Source of the DNA: Martinezella dioscoreae | Lineage (GTDB): Bacteria; Pseudomonadota; Alphaproteobacteria; Rhizobiales; Rhizobiaceae | Length of the DNA: 64,000 nucleotides | Assembly: GCF_009176305.1 (NCBI RefSeq) | Contig: NZ_BLAJ01000002.1 | Coordinates: 1 to 64,000, forward strand | Reading direction: 5' to 3' | Shown here: piece by piece, positions 44,149 to 52,096 of the stretch | How positions within the stretch are numbered: position 1 is the stretch's first letter | Layout of the letters: every line of letters starts with the position of its first letter | Position numbers and translations under genes: made by a program | Notes under the pieces: model-generated | What the model was told of the DNA's origin: nothing | Database searches by the model: none | What the model saw: only the letters and a program-made list of their open reading frames with translations

Positions 44149-45057
44149 ATGTCCCATACCTCGTCACATAATGCCGCTGCCATTCTGGCGCCGGTCACCC
44201 TTCCCGGCTGCACATTCATTGACCTGAAGTTCGACAATGCCGATCATCCGCACAGGATCTTTTTTTATCGCCCGGACAAGCCGGCACCGCGGGAGGGTTG
44301 GCCGATCCTATACCTGACCGACGGGAACGCCTGTTTTGCGACCGCTGTCGACGCAGTCAAAGTACAGGCGAGCTATCCGAACGGAACCAATGTCGCGGAA
44401 GGTGTCATCGTTGCCATCGGCTATCCCACGGACGAGCCATATGACCCGTTGCGCCGCTCCTGGGATTTGAGCCCACCGCCCGGACGCGTCTATCCGCCAT
44501 TCTTCCCCGATACGCCGGATGTGAAGACCGGCGGCGGCGAACGTTTTCTGGCGCTCATCGAGGATGAGCTTAAGCCTTGGATAGAGCAGCAGGTCCCGGT
44601 CGACCGTTCACGCCAGACACTTTTCGGCCATTCGTTCGGCGGCCTGTTCACGCTCTACGCGCTGTTTTGTAAACCCGATGCCTTCAGTCGCTGGATTTCT
44701 GCAAGCCCGGCGATCTACTGGGAAGATGCCGCTATTCTTTCGATGGAGAGAGAATTCCTCGACAGGCACAAAGAGCCGCTCGATATGGAACTGCATCTTT
44801 CCGCCGGTCAGTATGAAGGCGAGACCTTGGCGCCCTTCCATAAAGGCACCGCCGAGGAGCAAAAACGACAAGAACGGGCAAGAGAAACACGCACGATAGA
44901 ACTCGCCCGCGACATGGCTGAGAGATGGGCCAAACTGGCGTCATCCACAGAAACGATTACCTTTGAGGAATATGCGGGAGAGAACCATATGTCGGTCCTC
45001 CCGGTCGCGCTGAACCGAGCCGTCCAGATCGCATTTCAAAGAAAGAAATCGACCTGA
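44149..45057 (+). CDS. IroE/BesA-type siderophore esterase
   Basis: 302 residues, putative-esterase (Fes/IroE/BesA, PF00756-like) alpha/beta hydrolase. Seen: FYRPDKPAPREGWPILYLTD, the nucleophile motif FGHSFGGLFTLYAL (GHSFG), ISASPAIYWED and the catalytic His in GENHMSVLP. Such enzymes open the ester bonds of tri-lactone siderophores to release iron. This implies that the siderophore made here contains ester bonds, as vicibactin does. GGAGAGG lies just before the ATG. Cytoplasmic, since no signal peptide is seen. Divergent from the receptor gene. Confidence 0.85.
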   Translation: MSHTSSHNAAAILAPVTLPGCTFIDLKFDNADHPHRIFFYRPDKPAPREGWPILYLTDGNACFATAVDAVKVQASYPNGTNVAEGVIVAIGYPTDEPYDPLRRSWDLSPPPGRVYPPFFPDTPDVKTGGGERFLALIEDELKPWIEQQVPVDRSRQTLFGHSFGGLFTLYALFCKPDAFSRWISASPAIYWEDAAILSMEREFLDRHKEPLDMELHLSAGQYEGETLAPFHKGTAEEQKRQERARETRTIELARDMAERWAKLASSTETITFEEYAGENHMSVLPVALNRAVQIAFQRKKST

Positions 45058-45185
45058 AATTCATAGGCTTGCGGCCTAAAGTTGCAGCTTAATCTCCGAC
45101 TCTGCATCGCTCTTCGTGCATTCGGCGCGAGAGGGCGCATTCGGCGTGCATTTCAGGCCTCTTGCGGTACACCAATCGGCTAAAA

Positions 45186-45200
45186 TTAACCCTTGGTTAA
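45186..45200. promoter_or_regulatory. CtrA-type box TTAA-N7-TTAA before the cellulose operon
   Basis: TTAACCCTTGGTTAA is followed by C, giving the full TTAA-N7-TTAAC consensus of the alphaproteobacterial cell-cycle regulator CtrA. It is also a perfect 6-bp inverted repeat. A TATAGT at 45221-45226 could be the -10 element, 20 bases downstream; the bcsN start is at 45307. Found by eye; a different palindrome-binding regulator is possible. Confidence 0.5.
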
Positions 45201-45306
45201 CCATAATCACCTTTATTTGCTATAGTGAATACAAGCACTTGATTCCAAAGACCGTCGCGCAATTTGCCGATGAATGTGATCACACAGGATTGCCGCGATC
45301 TAAGAG

Positions 45307-46290
45307 ATGCATTTTTCAAAGACGATAGCGTTGATGATACTGGCCTGCATCGGCGCTGGTTGCACCACAACCGGCCAGGTTCGTCAGTCGATCGGCGTGG
45401 AAACGGTCTCGAGTGACAAGGCACTGGCATTTCCGCCGCCAGGCGGACCGGCGATCATAAACGTGGTCGAGCGCAGGCATGGCAAGGATGTCGAGCAGAC
45501 GATCGCGCTTTCCACCTCATCTTCCGTCTCAGGCCAGAATTTCCTGAAGGTTCAGTTTCTTGGGCTGACAGGCTCCAATCCGGGACTCGGAAGCCGGCCT
45601 TACAATACGATCAGCGACGGCGCGATTGCACGTGAGATGGCGGCTGCCGTGCCCGGCGTTCGGCTCGCCCGCTCAGCAACCTTCGTTCAAAACAACTATG
45701 GCCCCTTCGGTTACGCCTCCGGCCAGAGCCGCGCCGGCGATACCTGTCTTTATGCCTGGCAGCAGGTGAAGGCCGGCTTTGCGCCGCCCCAGGAGCAACA
45801 CAATTTCGGCATGGTACAGGTGCGCATCCGGCTCTGCGACGCCCATGCGAGCGAAGGCCAGCTGTTGAGCACGGTCTATGGTTATACGATCGCAGGCCAT
45901 TTTGCCGGCGCCGCACTCAACCCTTTCGGCGCGCCCCGCGGCGCGGATGCCGTTCTGGGCAAGCCCGGCGAACCGGTCTATCCCGATGCCACCCCTTATC
46001 GCACGGCACCTATCAGCATCGGCTACCAGAACCGCCCCGCCGCACCGCGTCCTACGATCGTGCGCCGACCGATCATGATGAAGCCCCAGCCGCAGGCGGC
46101 GCCGGCTCTGCCGCCGATGATCGGCCCGCGCGTACCGCTGCCGGATGGGCAGAACGATCAACCGCAGACGAATGGCGCGAATGGTGCAAGTTCGATGGCG
46201 GCGCCGCCACCTGCAAATACTGCAAGCAATATCGTCGTGCCTTTACCGGACTGTAACGGGGCAACTGGCATATCTCAGGGGTGCCGCTAG
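45307..46290 (+). CDS. bcsN: Cellulose biosynthesis protein BcsN, probable lipoprotein
   Basis: 327 residues. Short hydrophobic signal with a Cys at residue 19 in IGAGCTTTG, an imperfect lipobox. The domain with FPPPGGPAIINVVERRHGKD, FLKVQFLGLTG and CLYAWQQVKAGF is the BcsN type found with alphaproteobacterial bcs operons. The C-terminal third is Pro-rich (residues about 240-310). Role in cellulose export or assembly is not well defined. First gene of the operon; bcsA follows after 60 bases. Confidence 0.85.
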   Translation: MHFSKTIALMILACIGAGCTTTGQVRQSIGVETVSSDKALAFPPPGGPAIINVVERRHGKDVEQTIALSTSSSVSGQNFLKVQFLGLTGSNPGLGSRPYNTISDGAIAREMAAAVPGVRLARSATFVQNNYGPFGYASGQSRAGDTCLYAWQQVKAGFAPPQEQHNFGMVQVRIRLCDAHASEGQLLSTVYGYTIAGHFAGAALNPFGAPRGADAVLGKPGEPVYPDATPYRTAPISIGYQNRPAAPRPTIVRRPIMMKPQPQAAPALPPMIGPRVPLPDGQNDQPQTNGANGASSMAAPPPANTASNIVVPLPDCNGATGISQGCR

Positions 46291-46350
46291 CAGGCGGCGC
46301 TGCTTGGGGGCGCCAGGATGGCGTCTGGCAATACCTTTGAAGGGACACCG

Positions 46351-48540
46351 ATGCAGACTGCACGCAGCATCTTGATATGGGCCGTGATAGCACTATGCGG
46401 AATCGTGCTGATCACGTTGCCGGTCAACCTTCAAACGCAGCTGATTGCCAGCACCGTGGTTGTCACCCTGATGGCGATCATCAAGATCCTCAAGCGTCAG
46501 GGAACATGGCGGCTCGTGGCGCTCGCTTTCGGCACGGCCATCGTTCTGCGCTATGTCTATTGGCGTACGTCCTATACGATACCGCCCGTAAACCAGCTGG
46601 AAAACTTCATTCCCGGGCTGCTGCTCTATCTCGCCGAAATGTACAACGTGGCGATGCTGATGCTCAGCCTCTTCATCGTTGCTACTCCGCTGCCGCCACG
46701 AACCAAGCGCGCTTCCGAAACCAAGAATTTCCCGAGCGTCGATGTTTTCGTTCCGTCCTATAATGAAGATACCAATCTTCTGGCCAACACGCTCGCCTCC
46801 GCCAAGGCGATGGATTATCCGGCCGACAAGCTCAAAGTGTGGCTGCTCGACGATGGCGGCACATTGCAGAAGCGCAATTCGACCAAAATCCTGGAATCGC
46901 AGGCCGCAATCGCGCGCCATGACGAGCTCAAGCGGCTCTGCGCCGATCTGGATGTCGAATATCTGACGCGCGACCGCAACGAACATGCCAAAGCCGGCAA
47001 CCTCAACAACGGGCTGAAGCATTCGAACGGCGACCTGATCGCCGTTTTCGATGCCGACCATGCTCCTGCGCGTGATTTCCTGCGCGAAACCGTCGGCTAC
47101 TTCGAGGACGACCCGAAGCTTTTTCTCGTTCAGACCCCTCATTTCTTCATCAATCCGGACCCGCTGGAGCGCAATCTGCGCACCTTCGACAGCATGCCGA
47201 GCGAGAACGAGATGTTCTACGGCATCATCCAGCGCGGCCTCGATAAATGGAATGCCGCCTTCTTCTGCGGTTCGGCCGCCGTGCTCAGCCGCAAGGCGCT
47301 GCAATCGCAAAATGGCTTTAGCGGCATCAGCATCACGGAAGACTGCGAAACCGCGCTTGCTCTTCATGGCGCCGGCTGGAATAGCATCTATGTCGACAAA
47401 CCGCTGATTGCCGGCCTGCAGCCGGCGACCTTCGCAAGCTTCATCGGTCAGCGTAGCCGCTGGGCGCAAGGCATGATGCAGATCCTGCGTTTCCGCTTCC
47501 CGCTCTTGAAGCGCGGCCTGACGCTGCCGCAACGGCTCTGCTACATGTCGTCGACGCTGTTCTGGCTGTTTCCGTTTCCGCGCGTCATCTTCCTGTTTGC
47601 GCCACTCTTCTATCTCTTCTTCGATCTCGAGATCTTCACGGCATCGGGCAGCGAGTTCCTCGCCTATACCCTTGCCTATATGCTCGTGAACCTGATGATG
47701 CAGAACTATCTCTACGGGTCGTTCCGGTGGCCGTGGATTTCCGAACTCTATGAATATGTACAGACGGTGCACCTGTTGCCGGCCGTCGTCTCGGTCATGC
47801 TCAATCCCCGCAAGCCGACTTTCAAGGTCACGGCCAAGGACGAATCGATCGCCGTCAGCCGGCTTTCGGAAATCAGCCGCCCGTTCTTCGTTATTTTCGC
47901 CGTTCAGATCATCGCACTGGCGGTCACAATCTACCGCGTCTATGCGGAGCCCTATAAGGCCGACGTTACGCTTGTCGTCGGCGGCTGGAACATCATCAAC
48001 CTCGTCCTTTCCGGCTGCGCTCTCGGCGTCGTCTCCGAACGTGGCGAGCGTGCATCTTCGCGGCGCGTCAGAGTCGACCGCCGCAGCGAGTTCGGGATCG
48101 ACGGCCGCTGGAATTCCGCTTCCATCGAGGACGTCTCCGTCCATGGCGCCAGGTTGAACGTCTTCAACAAGGATCTGGAACCGGTCGCGGTCGGCTCGGA
48201 AGCCATCATCCGCTTCCAGCCCTATAGTGGCGCCGACATGGTGACCCTGTCGGTCGTCGTTCGTAATATCGAGCAGATGGGCGATATTACCGCCATCGGC
48301 TGCCAATATATTCCGAGGGGTGCTGCCGACCATCGCCTGATTGCCGACCTCGTCTTTGCCAATTCCGATCAATGGACGAAGTTCCAGCAGGCGCGGCGGC
48401 GCAATCCGGGCATCATCCGCGGAACCTTCTGGTTTCTGAGCATGTCGCTCTATCAGACCAGCCGGGGTCTGATCTACCTGTTCAGGGGTGTTGGCTCGGA
48501 TCGCACACAGCAGCGGCAGGATGCGAAGGCCAGAAGCTGA
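46351..48540 (+). CDS. bcsA: Cellulose synthase catalytic subunit BcsA with PilZ domain
   Basis: 729 residues. GT2 inner-membrane synthase polymerising UDP-glucose and translocating the glucan. Seen: N-terminal TMs, DVFVPSYNEDTNLLANTL, LLDDGG, VFDADHAPARDF (DxD), ITEDCETAL (TED) and QRSRWAQGMMQ (QxxRW), then a second TM block. The C-terminal PilZ domain (about 565-680) has SSRRVRVDRR and IEDVSVHGARL, the c-di-GMP binding motifs, so synthesis should be c-di-GMP dependent. Start 46351 (GAAGGGA upstream) preferred over 46318. Stop overlaps the bcsB start. Confidence 0.95.
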   Translation: MQTARSILIWAVIALCGIVLITLPVNLQTQLIASTVVVTLMAIIKILKRQGTWRLVALAFGTAIVLRYVYWRTSYTIPPVNQLENFIPGLLLYLAEMYNVAMLMLSLFIVATPLPPRTKRASETKNFPSVDVFVPSYNEDTNLLANTLASAKAMDYPADKLKVWLLDDGGTLQKRNSTKILESQAAIARHDELKRLCADLDVEYLTRDRNEHAKAGNLNNGLKHSNGDLIAVFDADHAPARDFLRETVGYFEDDPKLFLVQTPHFFINPDPLERNLRTFDSMPSENEMFYGIIQRGLDKWNAAFFCGSAAVLSRKALQSQNGFSGISITEDCETALALHGAGWNSIYVDKPLIAGLQPATFASFIGQRSRWAQGMMQILRFRFPLLKRGLTLPQRLCYMSSTLFWLFPFPRVIFLFAPLFYLFFDLEIFTASGSEFLAYTLAYMLVNLMMQNYLYGSFRWPWISELYEYVQTVHLLPAVVSVMLNPRKPTFKVTAKDESIAVSRLSEISRPFFVIFAVQIIALAVTIYRVYAEPYKADVTLVVGGWNIINLVLSGCALGVVSERGERASSRRVRVDRRSEFGIDGRWNSASIEDVSVHGARLNVFNKDLEPVAVGSEAIIRFQPYSGADMVTLSVVVRNIEQMGDITAIGCQYIPRGAADHRLIADLVFANSDQWTKFQQARRRNPGIIRGTFWFLSMSLYQTSRGLIYLFRGVGSDRTQQRQDAKARS

Positions 48541-51050
48541 TGAACCGCGCCCTCCCCGCTCTCTTGCTTATCCTTGGCGCCGTTACGGCGCAGGCCCAGA
48601 CGATGCCTTTCGACATGTCCGGCGAGCGGCCGAAAGGCGAAGCGCCGACAGTGCCTCAGATCATAACTCCGCAAACTGCCGTGCCGCAGACAGAGCCACC
48701 GAAGGCAGCGGTGCCTCCGGTCACGGTTCCTCAGACCGTAGCACCGCAGACCGTAGCTCCTCAAGCTGTTACGCCCCTGGTCATGACGCCGCCGACCGTT
48801 ACTCCACAGACGGCAACGCCGCAGGTCACAACCCCTGTCACTCCCGCCCAGACGACACCGCAAGTGGCGCCAAAGGCGAAACAGGCAACCGCCAGCACCG
48901 ACCCGTCGGCATTCCGCCGCTATGTCGTTCCCTACGCAAAGCTGCGATTGGAGGGTGAAGCCGACCGCAAATCCTGGTCGATCTATCTGACGCCGGAGCA
49001 GGCGGCGGCGCCCGCGAAACTTACCTTTGCCTACCAGAACGCGGTGGTCGTCGCCCCGGAGGCATCGCAGCTTACGGTCCTCGTGAATGACCGTGCCGTC
49101 CATCAGCAGCAGATCGGCTCCTCGGACAACGAGTCGGATATCAGCTTCGATATCCCGCGCGGGCTGCTGCAGCCCGGCGCCAATCTGTTGACCTTCGAGG
49201 CGACGCAGCGCCACCGCGTCGACTGCGACATTCCGTCGACGTACGAGCTCTGGTCCGATATCGATCCCGCAAGAACTTATCTCAGCTTCGCCAGTCGCGA
49301 AGCGGAGAAACTCACCACCACCGACGCCATCCGCGCGATCGGTGTCGACGGTACCGGCAAGACACAGTTCAATCTGGTCGTGCCGGCATTGGCTCAACCG
49401 GGAACGACCAAGCCGATCCTGCGTCTGGCACAGGGACTGGCGCTTTTGAGCGGAATGCCGAACGAAGCCTTTTCGTTCGGCACGGATGCCCTACCTCCAG
49501 CAGGCCCCGGCAAGATGACCGTCGTCGTCGGCACGCCGGCGGAGCTGCAGCCCGTCTTTGCCGTTCCAGCCGCGGCCCAAAATGGGGCCTTGGCGACCTT
49601 TGCGACGGACCCACGCAGCGGTCAGCAGCTTCTCCTTATCAGCGGCCCGTCCTGGCAGGCGATCGCATCCGCGATCGACATGGTTGTTTCGCCGACTGAC
49701 CGCGACCCCAATACCCGCCGCGATCTGCTGTTAACGCAACGATGGTCCGCACCTGATGCGCCGCTGATCTATTCCGGCACCAGTCTTTCCTTCGAGCAGT
49801 TGGGCGTCAGGACGACAGAATTCTCCGGCCGGCGTTTCCATACCAGCTTCAACGTGGCGATCCCGTCCGATTTCTATGCGAATGCCTATGGCGAGGCCAC
49901 CATCCTGCTGGATGCAGCCTATGCGAAGGATGTGCGACCTGGCAGCCATATCGATGTTTATGTCAATGGCAGCATCGCCACGACTAAGCCGATCACGGCA
50001 ACCGGGGGCGGCATTTTCCGGCAATTGCCCATCCGTATCACCATGCGCCATTTCAAGCCGGGTCTGAACACGATCACGCTAGAAGCCATGTTGCTGGCAG
50101 AAGAGGATACCGCCTGCGCGCCCGCAGCGACCTCAAGCACGACGCCCCGCTTCGCGTTGTTCGATACCAGCCAGTTCACCGTCCCGGATTTTGCAAGGAT
50201 CGCTCAGCGGCCGAACCTTGCAGCCCTTGCCGGCACTGGCTATCCCTACAACCGCCAAACCGAGCCAACCGCGCTTTTCATCGACCGCGCAGACACCGAC
50301 ACGCTGTCTGCGACCGCGACGCTCCTCGGCCAGATGGCGCTTGTCGCCGGCCATCCCATCGCGCTCGAACCGACCGCCTCGCCGAGTACGGTCGGGAGCC
50401 GCAATGCGCTGTTCATCGGTTCCGTCTCGCAGCTGCCGTCGACGATCCTCACACAAATGAATATCTCCGCCTCGAGCCAGGTGGCCTGGCGCCCGCCTGC
50501 CCCGGGCCAAGGCAGCATACCTGAAGCGTCCGTGACGATCGCCGATTGGCGCTCCCGCATCAGCGGCGGGTTGCTGCAGGGGCAGATGCAGAGCTTCCAG
50601 CAATGGATGCACCGCAATTTCGATATCACCTTGAGCTCGCTTCGCTTCATCCCCAGTTCAGAGCAGGTGTTCACCCCATCGAATGCCAACAGCTTCCTGA
50701 TCGCTCAGGAGGCCAATCCAACCAATGACGCGACCTGGACCGTTGTCACCGCGCCCAGTGCCGGAGACCTGCGAGCGGGTGCCGAGGCGATGAGTGCGCA
50801 GCATACCTGGTCGCAGATCAGCGGCCGCATCACCGTCTATTCCGGCAAGACGGGAAAGATCGATACCGTGCCGGTCAGCCGGTTCACCTTTGTCGTCTCC
50901 CAACCCTGGTCGCTGACGAATTATCGGCTGATCGCCGCAAATTGGCTTTCCAGCAACATATTGTCCTACGCCTTCCTGTTCGTGGTGGGTTCCTTCCTGC
51001 TCGGGGTGAGCACGGCAAGCGTTCTTTCCAAGATCGGCAGGCGCGAATGA
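48540..51050 (+). CDS. bcsB: Cellulose synthase periplasmic subunit BcsB
   Basis: 836 residues. Signal peptide (ALPALLLILGAVTAQAQ), then an unusual Pro/Thr/Gln-rich linker of about 75 residues made of repeats such as VPQTVAPQTVAPQ. The conserved BcsB carbohydrate-binding and flavodoxin-like domains follow from FRRYVVPYAKLRLEGEADRK, and a single C-terminal TM (ILSYAFLFVVGSFLLG) joins BcsA. One-base overlap with bcsA and ATGA overlap with bcsZ. Required partner of BcsA. Confidence 0.9.
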   Translation: MNRALPALLLILGAVTAQAQTMPFDMSGERPKGEAPTVPQIITPQTAVPQTEPPKAAVPPVTVPQTVAPQTVAPQAVTPLVMTPPTVTPQTATPQVTTPVTPAQTTPQVAPKAKQATASTDPSAFRRYVVPYAKLRLEGEADRKSWSIYLTPEQAAAPAKLTFAYQNAVVVAPEASQLTVLVNDRAVHQQQIGSSDNESDISFDIPRGLLQPGANLLTFEATQRHRVDCDIPSTYELWSDIDPARTYLSFASREAEKLTTTDAIRAIGVDGTGKTQFNLVVPALAQPGTTKPILRLAQGLALLSGMPNEAFSFGTDALPPAGPGKMTVVVGTPAELQPVFAVPAAAQNGALATFATDPRSGQQLLLISGPSWQAIASAIDMVVSPTDRDPNTRRDLLLTQRWSAPDAPLIYSGTSLSFEQLGVRTTEFSGRRFHTSFNVAIPSDFYANAYGEATILLDAAYAKDVRPGSHIDVYVNGSIATTKPITATGGGIFRQLPIRITMRHFKPGLNTITLEAMLLAEEDTACAPAATSSTTPRFALFDTSQFTVPDFARIAQRPNLAALAGTGYPYNRQTEPTALFIDRADTDTLSATATLLGQMALVAGHPIALEPTASPSTVGSRNALFIGSVSQLPSTILTQMNISASSQVAWRPPAPGQGSIPEASVTIADWRSRISGGLLQGQMQSFQQWMHRNFDITLSSLRFIPSSEQVFTPSNANSFLIAQEANPTNDATWTVVTAPSAGDLRAGAEAMSAQHTWSQISGRITVYSGKTGKIDTVPVSRFTFVVSQPWSLTNYRLIAANWLSSNILSYAFLFVVGSFLLGVSTASVLSKIGRRE

Positions 51051-52096
51051 AACTCCGGCACCTTGTTCTTGCCATCTGCAGCGCGGCCATGATGACAGCA
51101 GCGCAACCGGCTGCCGCCCAGCGGCTGGCAATCGATCCGCAGGCCTGGACTGCCTACAAAGCGAAATTTCTCGATGTGAACGGACGCATCATCGACAACG
51201 GCAATGGCGGCATCAGCCACAGCGAGGGCCAAGGCTACGGCATGCTGCTTGCCTATCTCGCCAACAATCCCGCCGATTTCGAACAGATCTGGTATTTTAC
51301 CCGCACGGAGCTACTGCTGCGCGACGACGGCCTTGCCGTCTGGAAATGGGATCCGACTGCTGTTCCACATGTGGCGGACACGAACAACGCTTCGGATGGC
51401 GATCTGCTGATTGCCTACGCACTGGCCCTGGCGGGTTCGGCCTGGAACAACAGGGATTATCTGCAGGCGGCTGCGAGCATGGCCAAGTCCATCCTGTCCC
51501 ATGTCGTCATCAGTTCCGCAGGGCGGACACTGCTCATTCCCGGCGTAGAGGGCTATCGGCCGCCCGGGCGCAAGGATGGACCCGTCATCAATCCATCCTA
51601 TTGGGTCTTCGAGGCAATTCCCGTCATGGCACTGCTGGTGCCTTCCGATCGCTGGCAGAAGCTCAGCGATGATGGCCTTGCCCTGCTGCGCGCCCTGCAA
51701 TTTGGTCCGCGCAAGCTTCCCGCCGATTGGGTTAGCGTGAAGGCGAAGCCGGAACCGGCAGACGGCTTCGAGGCGGAATTCGGTTATAATGGCGTCAGGA
51801 TCCCGCTTTACCTGGCGCGCGCAGGCATCGGCGACAAGGCGCTGCTTTCGCGTCTGCAGCAGGGCATGACCGTCGAGGAGGACGAACCTGCAACGATCGA
51901 TCTGACGACCGGCAAGCCGAAGGACCTGCTTCCAGATCCGGGTTATAGAATTGTTAACGATGTTGTGGCGTGTGTGGTGAGCGGAGCGAAACTGCCTGCT
52001 TCGGTTCGGCAGTTCACCCCATCGCTTTACTATCCGGCCACCTTGCAGCTGTTGAGCCTGGCTTTCGTCACGGAGAGACATCCGGAGTGTTTATAA
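51047..52096 (+). CDS. bcsZ: Periplasmic endo-1,4-beta-glucanase BcsZ (GH8)
   Basis: 349 residues. Signal peptide ending AQPAAAQ; GH8 motifs NGGISHSEGQGYGMLLA with the catalytic Glu, VWKWDPTA, NNASDGDLLIAYAL with the catalytic Asp, and NPSYWVFEAIPVM. It hydrolyses nascent cellulose and tunes chain export, as CelC does in Rhizobium/Agrobacterium. Start at 51047 overlaps the bcsB stop. Confidence 0.9.
   Translation: MKLRHLVLAICSAAMMTAAQPAAAQRLAIDPQAWTAYKAKFLDVNGRIIDNGNGGISHSEGQGYGMLLAYLANNPADFEQIWYFTRTELLLRDDGLAVWKWDPTAVPHVADTNNASDGDLLIAYALALAGSAWNNRDYLQAAASMAKSILSHVVISSAGRTLLIPGVEGYRPPGRKDGPVINPSYWVFEAIPVMALLVPSDRWQKLSDDGLALLRALQFGPRKLPADWVSVKAKPEPADGFEAEFGYNGVRIPLYLARAGIGDKALLSRLQQGMTVEEDEPATIDLTTGKPKDLLPDPGYRIVNDVVACVVSGAKLPASVRQFTPSLYYPATLQLLSLAFVTERHPECL

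Noticed and set aside
45064..45078. Short hairpin TAGGC/GCCTA after the esterase gene
   Set aside because: Five-base stem only, no T-tract; could be chance.
46393..48372. 659-codon open frame on the minus strand
   Set aside because: Antisense to bcsA. Long shadow frames are expected in GC-rich genes; the protein is low-complexity and has no family motifs.
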